Source of the DNA: Flavisolibacter tropicus
GTDB lineage: Bacteria; Bacteroidota; Bacteroidia; Chitinophagales; Chitinophagaceae
Assembly: GCF_001644645.1 (NCBI RefSeq)
Contig: NZ_CP011390.1
Location: 992,001 to 1,056,000 of the forward strand
Length of the DNA stretch: 64,000 nt
Reading direction: 5' to 3'
This document shows positions 54,500 to 64,000 of this stretch, in pieces; position 1 is the stretch's first letter; the number at the start of each line of letters is the position of its first letter. The notes beneath the pieces were generated by a model, which was not told the origin of the DNA, ran no database searches, and saw nothing but the letters and a program-made list of their open reading frames with translations. The position numbers were made by a program, and so were the translations under genes.

Positions 54500-56161
54500 A
54501 TGAAACGAACGATTGGGTTCTTGGCTTTTTGTTTATTTACAACGGTATTAACACATGCACAGCCTTTAAATCATAAGGATCAATTTAACAGGCAGGATAG
54601 TTTACGAGGCACATTAAACCAATACCGCACGTGGTGGAATGTTTTGCGTTATGATATTTCTGTAACACCCGATTTTAATACTCGCACCATAAAAGGGAAG
54701 AATACGATTACCCTTTGGGACAGTGCGGTTGGCCCCGGTAGCCATACTTTGCAATTAGACTTACAGGATCCTATGCAGGTTGATAGCGTTTATTTCGGTG
54801 GCCAGCCTGTATCATTTAAGCGCGATAAAAATGTGTATTGGATTTACGTTAGAGACTCTTTAGCAAAATATAAGATCACACCCGGTGAGCGAAAGTTAGA
54901 AGTAGTATTTAGTGGTGTTCCTCGACCTGCCTATAATGCGCCTTGGGATGGTGGCTGGATCTGGAAGAAAGACGAAAAAGGAAGACCTTTTATTAGTGTG
55001 GCTTGTCAAGGTTTAGGTGCCTCCGTTTGGTACCCCTGTAAAGATCATCAAAGCGATGAACCAGAAAAAGGTGCCAGCTTAACAATCAATGTTCCAGATA
55101 CGCTAGTTGCCGTAGGTAACGGTAAATTGAAAAGCAAAACCACTCATGATGGCCTGGCTTCTTATACCTGGGAAGTTAACAACCCTATCAACAACTATAA
55201 TATCATTCCTTATATAGGCAAGTATGTCAACTTCACGGAAACATATGCTGGTGAAAAAGGCAACTTGAGCTGCAGCTATTGGGTATTGGACTACAACCTG
55301 GATAAGGCGAAAAAACAATTTGAACAGGTAAAGGCTACTTTGAAATCAATGGAATATTGGTTTGGACCTTATCCTTTTTATGAAGATGGATTTAAATTGG
55401 TAGAAGCACCCCATCTGGGTATGGAACACCAGAGTGCTGTAGCATATGGTAATAAATATATGAATGGCTATTTCGGTAGAGATCTATCAGGAAGTGGCTG
55501 GGGTAAGAATTGGGATTACATCATTGTACATGAATCGGGGCATGAATGGTTTGGCAATAACATTACCACTAAAGACATAGCGGACATGTGGGTACATGAA
55601 GGCTTTACCGATTATTCAGAGACATTGTTTATTGAATTACAATATGGAAAGAAAGCTGCTGATGAATATGTACAAGGCTTGCGTAAGAATATTGAAAACG
55701 ACAAGCCAATCATAGGCCCCTATGGTGTAAATCAAGAAGGCAGTGGTGACATGTATTACAAAGGAGCCAACCTGATACATACCATCCGCCAGATCGTGAA
55801 TGATGATAATAAGTTCCGGGAGATACTACGTGGTCTAAACAAGACATTTTACCATCAAACTGTAACAACAAAGCAGATTGAAGATTATATAAATGCACAA
55901 ACGGGCAAAAACTTATCAAGCGTTTTTGATCAATACTTAAGAACTCGAGAGATTCCTGTTTTACGAATGGAGGTTGACGGGAAAAAACTTAAATATAAGT
56001 GGGACAATTGTATTGACAATTTTGACATGCCTGTTAAGCTGACAAATGGGCAATGGTTGATGGCTACAACGAAGTGGCAACAAATAAAAATCGACGATAA
56101 GAACGCTAAGGATCTTAAGGTTGATCCTAACTTTTACATTCAAACGAAGATGGAAGATTGA
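54500..56161 (+). CDS. M1 family aminopeptidase, exported
   Basis: A 553-residue exported metallopeptidase. Signal peptide ends near LTHAQ. The gluzincin motif is H344-E-S-G-H348 with third ligand Glu367 (WVHEGFTDYSE). The recognition motif, normally GxMEN, reads GMEHQ, keeping the Glu. Only the N-terminal and catalytic domains and a short tail are present; the large C-terminal domain of full-length aminopeptidase N is missing. This shorter form is common in Bacteroidota. It is divergent from the peptide-binding lipoprotein. Confidence 0.92.
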   Translation: MKRTIGFLAFCLFTTVLTHAQPLNHKDQFNRQDSLRGTLNQYRTWWNVLRYDISVTPDFNTRTIKGKNTITLWDSAVGPGSHTLQLDLQDPMQVDSVYFGGQPVSFKRDKNVYWIYVRDSLAKYKITPGERKLEVVFSGVPRPAYNAPWDGGWIWKKDEKGRPFISVACQGLGASVWYPCKDHQSDEPEKGASLTINVPDTLVAVGNGKLKSKTTHDGLASYTWEVNNPINNYNIIPYIGKYVNFTETYAGEKGNLSCSYWVLDYNLDKAKKQFEQVKATLKSMEYWFGPYPFYEDGFKLVEAPHLGMEHQSAVAYGNKYMNGYFGRDLSGSGWGKNWDYIIVHESGHEWFGNNITTKDIADMWVHEGFTDYSETLFIELQYGKKAADEYVQGLRKNIENDKPIIGPYGVNQEGSGDMYYKGANLIHTIRQIVNDDNKFREILRGLNKTFYHQTVTTKQIEDYINAQTGKNLSSVFDQYLRTREIPVLRMEVDGKKLKYKWDNCIDNFDMPVKLTNGQWLMATTKWQQIKIDDKNAKDLKVDPNFYIQTKMED

Positions 56162-56271
56162 GATCGTGAGTGGTGAATGAGGAGAAGTAGTCCACTGTCG
56201 ACAGACGACCGTCCACAGAAGGAAAGTTAAAAGTCAGTGGTGAATTGTGAGTAAGGAATAATTCAGTTGGA
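56162..56271. repeat. Degenerate gtgaatgagg-type word region
   Basis: Words such as gtgagtggtgaatgagg and agtggtgaattgtgagtaagg recall those at 52.36-52.5 kb. No coding content was recognised. Confidence 0.35.
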
Positions 56272-56322
56272 TTATAAAATAAGAGAGGCCGCAATAGAAT
56301 TGCGGCCTCTCTTATTTTATAA
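56272..56322. terminator. Long perfect terminator palindrome
   Basis: A 24-bp perfect inverted repeat (56272-56295/56299-56322) with a 3-base loop and GAGAGGCCGCAAT core. It serves the converging M1 peptidase and NlpC/P60 genes. Confidence 0.88.
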
Positions 56323-56336
56323 AACGTAAGTTTAAA

Positions 56337-57026
56337 TTAAGGATTTACAACCAGTGTAGGAACCTCTGTCTTCTCCATTCTGCCTGCTCTCAAGAAATGT
56401 TTAGCCCAATAAGGATCCGTAAGATCGGAGACAGTAACACCTGTAGAAGAGCCAGCATGGACAAATCGGTTATTCTGCAGATAGAACCCTACGTGTGATA
56501 CGCCTCTCCCTCTTGTACTAAAAAATACCAAATCGCCTTCTTTCAATTCTGTTAAGGAAACCGGACGTACGGTATTATACTGCTCGCGTGAAGTTCTTGG
56601 CAAAGTCATACTAAATAAGCCAGCGTACATAACCTGCATAAACGCAGAACAATCAATACCAGATTTGGTAGAACCACCCAAACGATAAGGTGTTCCAATC
56701 CAATCGTCTATAATATTGAACAACTCAATATTAGTAAGCGTTTCAACTTCAGTATCTAATAGTATGGAATATTTGAATTGTAGACCGGTAGCGCGTTCAA
56801 TATAGTCGGCCTCTGATGCGTATGATTTTCTAACTTCAGCAGCAGACATCGCACTCTTGGATGCCTTTTCTTTTACGATGTTTAGATTGTCTTCTGGAAA
56901 AGCAAAACCTACTTCAATGTCACTAATAAATTTGATATTGGATTTTGAACCTCTTTGGGCTGAGACTTTATTAAATGCCCCCAGAAAGAACACAATGGCG
57001 AAGGGAAAAATTTTATTTTTTACCAT
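56337..57026 (-). CDS. NlpC/P60 (C40) family cell-wall hydrolase
   Basis: A 229-residue exported cysteine peptidase that cuts peptide bonds in peptidoglycan. The signal region ends near VSAQ. An N-terminal linker (30-100) is followed by the NlpC/P60 domain with Cys126 (GIDCSAFMQVMY), His178 (GVSHVGFYLQ) and His190 (FVHAGSS). Gly-Thr-Pro-Tyr (GTPYRLGG) precedes the nucleophile, as usual. Substrate bond not decidable. Confidence 0.9.
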   Translation of the reverse strand: MVKNKIFPFAIVFFLGAFNKVSAQRGSKSNIKFISDIEVGFAFPEDNLNIVKEKASKSAMSAAEVRKSYASEADYIERATGLQFKYSILLDTEVETLTNIELFNIIDDWIGTPYRLGGSTKSGIDCSAFMQVMYAGLFSMTLPRTSREQYNTVRPVSLTELKEGDLVFFSTRGRGVSHVGFYLQNNRFVHAGSSTGVTVSDLTDPYWAKHFLRAGRMEKTEVPTLVVNP

Positions 57027-57373
57027 GTGGCTTTATTAAGGTGAACTGGTTTAAAACGAAATTATGGATTTTTTTCTACAGTTTACAAACGATATATAAC
57101 GTTTATGCTTGATTTATATTGCTTTATAGGAAATTTTGTTGCTTAATTTCCCAAGAAACATTTCCCTTCTATCTAACAAATAGTATTTCGTTTTATATAT
57201 ACACTATTATTAATTAACGCCTTACCATAAATACTTGTCAGTTTATCCGATTGCTCTTTCTTAGTAATAAGCGGTATTGTATTATTGCAGCTTTAATATG
57301 AACACCTAAGGGTTTCCCTTGATTGTTTCTATTAAAACAGGTCTGCTCAAAACTAACAACCAACTAACTGCTT
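57027..57373. other. Non-coding gap, nothing recognised
   Basis: About 350 AT-rich bases between divergent genes. A short inverted repeat GGAAATT/AATTTCC (57129-57135/57145-57151) is the only structure seen. Confidence 0.4.
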
Positions 57374-58603
57374 ATGCTTTCAAAGCTATCTTATACAGTT
57401 ATTGCTATTTCTATTCTTGCCATTGGTTGCCAAAGTGGCGCGACTGAAAGTAAAAGTGCATATCCTAAAGCATTGATACTTAGTACAAGTATTGAAACAC
57501 CAGCAACAGATTCGCCATCAATCAAGACATTAAAGCCATACACTGATCTGGTTTTTGAGAAAGAAGAAATATTGTCAGCAGCACCAGGAACTAAATCTGT
57601 TCTATTTAATTCAGATGGATCTAAGCTGTATGCTATGAATTTAGAAGGCATGAGTGTGTATGAGTTTGATCAGGCTTCTCGCAAACTAAATAGAGTATTT
57701 AAGTTTAAGCCAACAGTTGGTATGGGTTGGGATTATACTACAGATAAGCCCATTCGTTCTTTTGAGGAAAAACCCGTTGAAGCCTGTTTTAGTCATAATG
57801 ACTCCATTTTATGGGTATCCTTACATAATGCAGAAGGTATTGTACCTATTTCTATAAAAAATGCACAACCTCCATTTGAAACAGCATCTGGCATTCCTTC
57901 AAAAAAAATCACTATCAGCTACCCCGAGTCTACCAGTAAAGATTCGGCTCTTTTACCATTAATTAAAACAGGTAAAACGCCAAAGATCATTACCAAAACA
58001 GCAGACAGTAAGTACTTGCTTGTCAGCAACTGGCATTCTTACAACGTAAGCGTATTAGAGCTTGATAAAACTCAATTTCCTTTTGGTAAAGTAATAAGTA
58101 CGATACCTGTTACTTCTATTCCACGTGGAATAGTGGTGGATGATAAAAAAGAAAAATCCTACGTAGCAATTATGGGCGGGGCAAGTATAGCGGTCATTGA
58201 CAATAAAACATGGAAAACTGAAAGAACCATTGACGTGGCTTCCAATCCAAGACATATTGTAATGGATTCAACCGGTCGGCTTTTTGTTTCCTATAACAAA
58301 TTGGCCAAAGTTGCCTGTATTGACCCAGAAACCGGCAAGACCTTATTTACAGCTCCTACTCATGTACAGCCCAGAACTATCTTTCTTTCGCGAAATCAGA
58401 AGTTTCTGTTTGTAACCTGTTATAGCGGCAACATGGTCGATGTATTTAAAATAAGCGATACCGGCTTTAACAAAATAGCATCACTTCCAAGCGCAGGGAA
58501 ACCTGTAGGGGTAGATATTTTTGAAAATGATGAAAAACTGGAAGCCTGGGTGTGCAGTTACACGGATGGGGCTATACGAGTTTATAGCTTTAAAAAGAGC
58601 TAA
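57374..58603 (+). CDS. YncE-like beta-propeller lipoprotein
   Basis: A 409-residue predicted lipoprotein (lipobox Cys19 in ILAIGC). The rest fits a YVTN/YncE-type seven-bladed propeller: repeats such as TVGMGWDYT, TSIPRGIVVDDKKEK, ASNPRHIVMDSTGR, KFLFVTCYSGNMVDVFK. These bind surfaces or ligands outside the inner membrane; the role is unknown. It stands 73 bases before dnaE on the same strand. Confidence 0.78.
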   Translation: MLSKLSYTVIAISILAIGCQSGATESKSAYPKALILSTSIETPATDSPSIKTLKPYTDLVFEKEEILSAAPGTKSVLFNSDGSKLYAMNLEGMSVYEFDQASRKLNRVFKFKPTVGMGWDYTTDKPIRSFEEKPVEACFSHNDSILWVSLHNAEGIVPISIKNAQPPFETASGIPSKKITISYPESTSKDSALLPLIKTGKTPKIITKTADSKYLLVSNWHSYNVSVLELDKTQFPFGKVISTIPVTSIPRGIVVDDKKEKSYVAIMGGASIAVIDNKTWKTERTIDVASNPRHIVMDSTGRLFVSYNKLAKVACIDPETGKTLFTAPTHVQPRTIFLSRNQKFLFVTCYSGNMVDVFKISDTGFNKIASLPSAGKPVGVDIFENDEKLEAWVCSYTDGAIRVYSFKKS

Positions 58604-58676
58604 TAATTTATTTTTTTCTTAACCTGACTTTCAGCAATTTGAGCCGCTTTTTTAGTAGCTTACTGAATAGTCAATC

Positions 58677-61600
58677 ATGAAGTTTTCACATTTACACGTA
58701 CATACGCAATACTCTCTGTTGGATGGTGCCGCCCCCATCTCCTCTTTATATAAAAAAGCGATCAAGGAAAACATGCCGGCTGTGGCTATTACGGACCACG
58801 GTAACATGTTTGGTGCTTTTGAGTTTGTTTCTGAAGCTTACAAACATAAAAATGACGACGGAAGCCTGAAGGTAAAACCGGTAGTGGGTTGTGAGTTTTA
58901 TGTGGTAGCAGACCGTCACAGGAAAACATTTTCTAAAGAACAGAAAGATGAGCGCTACCACCAGGTATTTTTAGCCAAGAATGCTACTGGATATCAAAAC
59001 CTGATCAAACTGACCTCTCTTGGTTACATGGAGGGTATGTATAGTAAGTACCCCCGTATTGACAAAGAACTGATCTTAAAATATCATGAAGGATTGATTG
59101 CAACTACGTGCTGTATTGGTGCGTATGTACCGCAAACCATTTTGCATGATGGTGAGGAGAAGGCAGAACAAGAGTTCAAGTGGTGGCTGGATATTTTTGG
59201 AGAGGATTACTTCATTGAACTTCAGCGGCACAATATGAAAGAGCAGGAAGTGATTAACCAAACGCTCTTAAAGTTTGCCAAGAAGTACAATGTTCCTGTT
59301 ATTGCCACCAACGACAGCCACTATGTAGACCAGGATGACTACAATGCCCACGATATCCTGCTTTGTATCAACACTGGTGAGAAACAAAGCACGCCAGGCT
59401 TTGATGATTTCGTGAATGATGATGTGGCCATTAAGAACCGGCGTTTTAAATTTCCAAACGACCAGTTTTACTTCAAGGGCTCAAATGAAATGATCCAACT
59501 ATTCCAGGACATTCCAGAAGCCATTGACAATACCAATATGATCGTTGATCGTGTAGAGGTATTGAATCTAAAAAAAGACATTCTACTTCCCGCCTTCCCT
59601 ATTCCTAAGGAATTCCAGGTACACAATGATAGTAACCTGAACCAGTGGGAGTTCTTAAAGCACTTAACATTTGAAGGTGCCCGCCAACGCTATGGCACTA
59701 TTGATGAAAAGGCGCAAGAGCGTCTAGACTTTGAATTGCATACCATCAAAACGATGGGTTTTGCCGGTTACTTCTTGATTGTAAGTGACTTCATTAAAGC
59801 TGGACGTGATCTTGGGGTATTCGTTGGTCCTGGTCGTGGTTCAGCGGCTGGTAGTGCGGTAGCCTATTGTATAGGTATTACCAACATTGACCCCATTAAG
59901 TACGATCTGCTGTTTGAGCGTTTCCTGAACCCGGATCGTAAGAGCATGCCGGATATTGATACGGACTTCGATGATGAAGGCCGTCAAAAGGTAATTGATT
60001 ATGTAGTTAAGAAATACGGCCGTAACCAGGTGGCACAAATTGTTACCTATGGTACCATGGCTGCCAAAATGAGTATCAAGGACGTAGCACGCGTACTGGA
60101 TTTACCATTGGTAGAATCAAACATGCTGGCTAAACTAGTGCCCGATAAGCCGGGTACTGATTTGGGCCGTGTATTACAGGCTCCTCTTACTGCCAAGGAT
60201 GGTGAAAAGTCTTTAGAAGAAAAGGAAGGCCTTGGTTCAGAAGATCTTGAGAATGTAAAAAAGCTACGTGAAATCTATAATGGGAACGACTTGCGCGCCC
60301 AGGTATTACATGAAGCAGAACGTTTGGAAGGCTCTGTACGAAATACAGGTATACACGCAGCCGGTATCATCATTGCCCCTGATGACCTGATGAACATCAT
60401 CCCGGTCTGTATGGCTAAGGATTCTGATCTATTAGTAACACAGATAGAAGGAAAGATCATTGAGGATGCCGGAGTAATTAAAATGGACTTCTTAGGGTTA
60501 AAGACCCTTACCATTATTAAGAATGCGCTGGACATGATCAAGGAAAACCACGGTGTGGAAATCGTAATTGATGACATACCGCTGGATGACCAACAGACTT
60601 ACGAACTATACCAGCGCGGTGATACCATTGGTACATTCCAGTTTGAAAGTCCGGGCATGCAGAAATACCTGAAGGAGCTGAAGCCTGACCAATTTGCCGA
60701 TTTGATTGCCATGAACGCCCTGTACCGTCCGGGTCCTATGGCTTACATTCCTCAGTACGTAGATCGTAAGCATGGTCGTGAGGAAGTGCATTACGACTTG
60801 CAGGAAATGGAAGAATACCTAAAGGAAACGTATGGTATTACGGTGTATCAGGAGCAGGTGATGTTGCTGGCACAGAAGATCGGCGGCTTTAGTAAGGGTG
60901 ACGCGGACGTACTGCGTAAGGCCATGGGTAAGAAAGACCGGAAGACGCTGGACAAAATGAAGGGCAAGTTCATTGATGGTGCAGTGGGCAAAGGACATGA
61001 TGCTAAAATATTAGAAAAGGTATGGACCGACTGGGAAGCGTTTGCCCAGTATGCCTTCAACAAATCGCACTCTACCTGTTATGCCTTTGTGGCTTATCAG
61101 ACGGCATATTTGAAGGCCCACTACCCTGCGGAGTACATGTCAGCGGTACTGAATAACGCTAATGCTATTGAAAAGCTCACCTTCTTCATGGAGGAATGTA
61201 AGCGAATGGGTATCAAAGTACTAGGCCCTGATATCAATGAATCACACAAAGGTTTTGCGGTAAACGCTGTCGGTGAAATTCGTTTTGGTCTAGGAGGATT
61301 AAAAGGTGTAGGTGAAGCAGCGGTAGATAGTATCATCGAAGAACGTAAGAAAGATGGCACTTTTAAAGACCCGTTTGACTTTATCAGACGCATCAACCAG
61401 CGTACTGTAAACAAGAAGACATTGGAAAGTTTAGTCTATGCAGGTGCGTTTGACACTTTCCCACAGTTACACCGTGCACAATACTTTGTTGTACCAGAAG
61501 GAGAAACGCAAACAGGTTTGGAAAAACTGGTTAAATATGGCAACGTGGTACAGGCGCAAAGTGCTAGCACTACTAATACCCTGTTTGGCGATATTTTACC

Positions 61601-62315
61601 TTCTGTAATGGATATCAAGCCACCAGCGATAACTCCTTGTCCTACATGGTCATTAACAGAGCAGTTGGGTTTTGAAAAAGAGATCACCGGTATTTATTTA
61701 AGTGGACACCCACTTGATCATTATAAGTTTGAAATGAAACATTATGGCATAACGCCGATAGTTGATTTTAACGAAGTAAAGGACAACGCCCAGTTAGCTG
61801 CGAGCGGAAGAACTTACAAGCTTTTGAGTTTAGTGACAGTAGCCAACCATCGTATTTCCCGTCAAGGCAATAAGTTTGGGTCGTATGTAGTGGAAGATTA
61901 TTCTGGCAAAACAGAGATTGTACTCTTTGGTGATGATTATATACGCTTTGGCTCTTATTTAGAGCTGGGGCAAACCATTTTATTAGTAGGTGCTTACCGC
62001 CAGCGGCCTTACCGGGATGAGTATGAGTTCAAGATCTCATCTATTTCCCTCGCAGAAAACATTAAGCGGCAAATGACAAAACAGCTCAGTTTGGAGTTGG
62101 ATGCCCGTAATGTGCAAAAAGATTTTATTGACTTTCTGGAAAACAATATAAAGAAATTCCCAGGCTCAGCTTTACTGAAAATAGTGGTAAATGAACCAAA
62201 AGAAGCCTTAAAGGCAGGGTTTATGACCTTTGGATCAGGGCTGGAAATGAATGATGATTTAATTCAGTACCTTACCGACAAACCGGAAATTGACGTACAG
62301 GTCACAGCCGTTTAA
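58677..62315 (+). CDS. dnaE: DNA polymerase III subunit alpha
   Basis: A 1212-residue replicative polymerase. An N-terminal PHP domain (FSHLHVHTQYSLLDGAAPI, ITDHGNMFGA) is followed by the palm with catalytic Asp426 and Asp428 (MPDIDTDFDDEGR). Then come the fingers (YAFNKSHSTCYAFVAYQTAYL at residues ~789-809), the helix-hairpin-helix (GLGGLKGVGEAAVD) and an OB fold near residue 1040. It is the class of DnaE with the PHP domain and no exonuclease insert. Thioredoxin follows after 97 bases. Confidence 0.97.
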   Translation: MKFSHLHVHTQYSLLDGAAPISSLYKKAIKENMPAVAITDHGNMFGAFEFVSEAYKHKNDDGSLKVKPVVGCEFYVVADRHRKTFSKEQKDERYHQVFLAKNATGYQNLIKLTSLGYMEGMYSKYPRIDKELILKYHEGLIATTCCIGAYVPQTILHDGEEKAEQEFKWWLDIFGEDYFIELQRHNMKEQEVINQTLLKFAKKYNVPVIATNDSHYVDQDDYNAHDILLCINTGEKQSTPGFDDFVNDDVAIKNRRFKFPNDQFYFKGSNEMIQLFQDIPEAIDNTNMIVDRVEVLNLKKDILLPAFPIPKEFQVHNDSNLNQWEFLKHLTFEGARQRYGTIDEKAQERLDFELHTIKTMGFAGYFLIVSDFIKAGRDLGVFVGPGRGSAAGSAVAYCIGITNIDPIKYDLLFERFLNPDRKSMPDIDTDFDDEGRQKVIDYVVKKYGRNQVAQIVTYGTMAAKMSIKDVARVLDLPLVESNMLAKLVPDKPGTDLGRVLQAPLTAKDGEKSLEEKEGLGSEDLENVKKLREIYNGNDLRAQVLHEAERLEGSVRNTGIHAAGIIIAPDDLMNIIPVCMAKDSDLLVTQIEGKIIEDAGVIKMDFLGLKTLTIIKNALDMIKENHGVEIVIDDIPLDDQQTYELYQRGDTIGTFQFESPGMQKYLKELKPDQFADLIAMNALYRPGPMAYIPQYVDRKHGREEVHYDLQEMEEYLKETYGITVYQEQVMLLAQKIGGFSKGDADVLRKAMGKKDRKTLDKMKGKFIDGAVGKGHDAKILEKVWTDWEAFAQYAFNKSHSTCYAFVAYQTAYLKAHYPAEYMSAVLNNANAIEKLTFFMEECKRMGIKVLGPDINESHKGFAVNAVGEIRFGLGGLKGVGEAAVDSIIEERKKDGTFKDPFDFIRRINQRTVNKKTLESLVYAGAFDTFPQLHRAQYFVVPEGETQTGLEKLVKYGNVVQAQSASTTNTLFGDILPSVMDIKPPAITPCPTWSLTEQLGFEKEITGIYLSGHPLDHYKFEMKHYGITPIVDFNEVKDNAQLAASGRTYKLLSLVTVANHRISRQGNKFGSYVVEDYSGKTEIVLFGDDYIRFGSYLELGQTILLVGAYRQRPYRDEYEFKISSISLAENIKRQMTKQLSLELDARNVQKDFIDFLENNIKKFPGSALLKIVVNEPKEALKAGFMTFGSGLEMNDDLIQYLTDKPEIDVQVTAV

Positions 62316-62368
62316 ATGACAGTTATCAACATTAACTGACAACTATTCATTAAATATTAGGTTGGGCC

Positions 62369-62376
62369 TAAATTTG
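62369..62376 (+). promoter_or_regulatory. trxA -7 box
   Basis: TAAATTTG matches TAnnTTTG 37 bases before the trxA start; no clear -33 element at the expected distance. Confidence 0.35.
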
Positions 62377-62412
62377 TACCCGCAAACAAACAATTGATTA
62401 AAAATAGTAATC

Positions 62413-62730
62413 ATGGCACAAGCATTCACAGATTCGAATTTTCAAGCTGATGTATTAAGTTCTGATAAATTAACCGTAGTAGATTTTTGGGCAGAATGGT
62501 GCGGTCCTTGCCGTGCAATTGGGCCCGTTATTGACGAGTTAGCTAAAGAATATGATGGTAAAGTAAACGTAGGTAAAGTAAACGTAGATGAGAACCCTCA
62601 GGTTAGCATGAACTACGGCATTACTTCTATTCCAGCTATCCTTTTTATTAAAGGTGGCCAGGTAGTTGACAAATTAGTAGGTGCACAGCCTAAATCTAAT
62701 TTTGTAAAGAAGATTGAAGCACATATCTAA
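62413..62730 (+). CDS. trxA: Thioredoxin
   Basis: A 105-residue cytoplasmic disulfide reductase with the active site W29-C30-G-P-C33 and the cis-proline region TSIPAILFIKGG. Full length and typical sequence. It has its own -7 box and terminator, so it is probably transcribed alone. Confidence 0.96.
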   Translation: MAQAFTDSNFQADVLSSDKLTVVDFWAEWCGPCRAIGPVIDELAKEYDGKVNVGKVNVDENPQVSMNYGITSIPAILFIKGGQVVDKLVGAQPKSNFVKKIEAHI

Positions 62731-62751
62731 TATAATTGATATCAAATGAGT

Positions 62752-62782
62752 AAAAAAAGCAGGCATTTTGCCTGCTTTTTGC
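62752..62782 (+). terminator. Terminator after trxA
   Basis: Hairpin AAAAAGCAGGCA-ttt-TGCCTGCTTTTT followed by GCTTTTTT. Confidence 0.85.
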
Positions 62783-62877
62783 TTTTTTAACGTTCAGAAT
62801 TTCCAACTCAGCAATAAAAATCGGCCTAATGCTATAAGAATCATTAAATTGCCTCCCTATTTTTCAACTACGTCTGC

Positions 62878-64000
62878 ATGAACGCTGCACTCATGAACTT
62901 AGGCCGTGGCGCCATTGGAATGACCTTCCTCATTCTTGTTTGCTATTTATTAAGTAACGACCGTAAAGCCATTAATTGGAAACTTGTCATTTTTGGTGTG
63001 CTTGCCCAGGTAATGTTTGCCATGGGGGTTCTACATACTACAATAGCAGGACAGCCGGTGTTCTGGCTGATGTTTGGACTTATTTTGGCCTATACCATTT
63101 TCCGCAAGTTTGGTAAAGTCAAAAAAGGCGAAGATCCTATAAAATATAATCCATCCAACCTGGTTTTATCCGTTGTATGGCAAATTCTATTAGTCGTTGG
63201 CCTTGTATTAGCCCCTCGAATCTTTAGTCAATGGACGAATCTGGCCATGCTGCTCAGTGGGATTGCTCTTTTGACAATGGCGTTTAAAATGGGAGCCCGT
63301 TTTCCAGAGCTCATGAAATGGAACATTCTGGTTTCATCTGTAATTCTTACCATTTGTGTTTATACCAGCGTTTGTACTCCTGAGCTATTTAAAGTAATGC
63401 TACAGGCTGTGTCAAGTGTCTTTGTTGACTTGATCAATGTAAGTCATAAAGGAACTGAGTTTCTTTTTGGTAACCTGGCTGATGCATCAAAAGGTTGGGC
63501 TTATGTATTTGCCATACAGGTACTACCAAACATTATCTTCTTTGCGGCTTTATCTGCTATACTTTTTTACCTGGGAATACTACAAAAGATCGTGTTTGTA
63601 TTTGCCTACCTCCTCAACAAGCTATTTATCTCTGGTGCGGAGAGCATGTCAACAGCAGCTAATATCTTCCTAGGCCAAACAGAAGCGCCCTTAATGATCC
63701 GTCCTTATTTGGACAAAATGACGCGTTCTGAAATTCTATGTATCATGGTAGGCGGTATGGCCAATACTGCAGGCAGTGTTCTAGCCGCTTATGTAGGAAT
63801 GCTGGGTGGCACAGATGTAGGACAACAAAACTTCTTTGCCCTGCACATGTTGAGCCAATCGATTATGAGTGCACCAGCTGCCATTGTATGTTCTAAACTG
63901 CTGTTTCCTCAAACACAAGGTGCTCTAATCTCTAAAGACTTATCAGTTTCAAAAGATAAACTAGGTGACAACTTTTTAGACGCTATTTCGTTAGGAACTA
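62878..64000 (+). CDS. Concentrative nucleoside transporter, NupC/CNT family (partial)
   Basis: At least 374 codons of an inner-membrane proton- or sodium-coupled nucleoside importer; the C-terminus is beyond the window. About eight to nine hydrophobic segments are visible. CNT motifs are GTEFLFGNLADA, AIQVLPNIIFFAALSAILFY, GAESMSTAANIFLGQTEAPL and GGMANTAGSVLAAYVGML. Start ATG at 62878 (MNAALMNLGRG) or Met6. It follows trxA in the same direction with a terminator between. Confidence 0.92.
   Translation, partial: MNAALMNLGRGAIGMTFLILVCYLLSNDRKAINWKLVIFGVLAQVMFAMGVLHTTIAGQPVFWLMFGLILAYTIFRKFGKVKKGEDPIKYNPSNLVLSVVWQILLVVGLVLAPRIFSQWTNLAMLLSGIALLTMAFKMGARFPELMKWNILVSSVILTICVYTSVCTPELFKVMLQAVSSVFVDLINVSHKGTEFLFGNLADASKGWAYVFAIQVLPNIIFFAALSAILFYLGILQKIVFVFAYLLNKLFISGAESMSTAANIFLGQTEAPLMIRPYLDKMTRSEILCIMVGGMANTAGSVLAAYVGMLGGTDVGQQNFFALHMLSQSIMSAPAAIVCSKLLFPQTQGALISKDLSVSKDKLGDNFLDAISLGT

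Noticed and set aside
63467..63673. 68-codon plus-strand ORF near the end
   Set aside because: It lies in another frame inside the nucleoside transporter gene, which is well supported by motifs.
1..64000. tRNA, rRNA, CRISPR array, insertion sequence or prophage
   Set aside because: No T-loop/anticodon patterns, regular direct-repeat arrays, transposase or phage genes were seen by reading. A dedicated search could still find a divergent tRNA.

Overview
The window looks like an ordinary chromosomal stretch of a member of the Bacteroidota, most likely the family Chitinophagaceae. The evidence is: low G+C content, a single-chain SecDF, tandem DUF4142 exported proteins, RRM-type RNA-binding protein, BshB1 (bacillithiol), GlnRS, near absence of Shine-Dalgarno sequences, many TAnnTTTG -7 boxes and strong hairpin terminators. 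No rRNA, tRNA, CRISPR array, insertion sequence or prophage was recognised. The placement is by resemblance only; no database search was possible.

Layout. 1-8.2 kb: partial aspartate aminotransferase, a beta-lactamase-fold lipoprotein, SecDF, an IscA-type Fe-S protein, an unknown membrane-anchored protein and a B12-dependent acyl-CoA mutase catalytic subunit without its B12 domain. 8.2-20 kb: two DUF4142 proteins, a serine hydrolase, GlnRS, a KAS III-like enzyme, an RRM protein, PanD overlapping an ATP-grasp protein, dGTPase, hibernation factor and a Mut7-C RNase-fold protein. 20-34 kb: accessory-like region with many small or exported proteins, a candidate structured RNA with a strong ribosome binding site at 21.4 kb, a 22-bp degenerate repeat cluster, an L,D-transpeptidase, a CvpA-CAP fusion, an S41 protease, a Nudix hydrolase and a TauE/SafE permease. 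34-43 kb: PLP-homeostasis protein, acyl-CoA dehydrogenase, GNAT, fatty acid desaturase, BshB1, AccD, SmpB and a class III cyclase-TolB-TPR protein.

43.6-49.1 kb carries the topoisomerase IV subunits (parE, a DUF1835 gene, parC) read leftward. It is followed by the largest non-coding gap (about 1.27 kb), with 11-bp phased repeats, an inverted repeat, one perfect DnaA box and a structured leader in front of a small gene. From 50 kb genes mostly read rightward: Xaa-Pro aminopeptidase, M1 peptidase, a beta-propeller lipoprotein, DnaE, thioredoxin and a truncated CNT nucleoside transporter. An orphan peptide-binding lipoprotein and an NlpC/P60 hydrolase read leftward.

Functionally the window is mostly housekeeping: envelope biogenesis (SecDF, L,D-transpeptidase, NlpC/P60), lipid metabolism (AccD, KAS III-like, desaturase, acyl-CoA dehydrogenase, mutase), replication (DnaE, ParC/ParE, dGTPase) and translation (GlnRS, SmpB, HPF). 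The most unusual material is non-coding: the RNA candidate at 21.4 kb, the repeats near 49.8 kb and the two structured elements flanking the small gene at 50.4 kb. The panD/ATP-grasp overlap is the most suggestive protein-level pairing.
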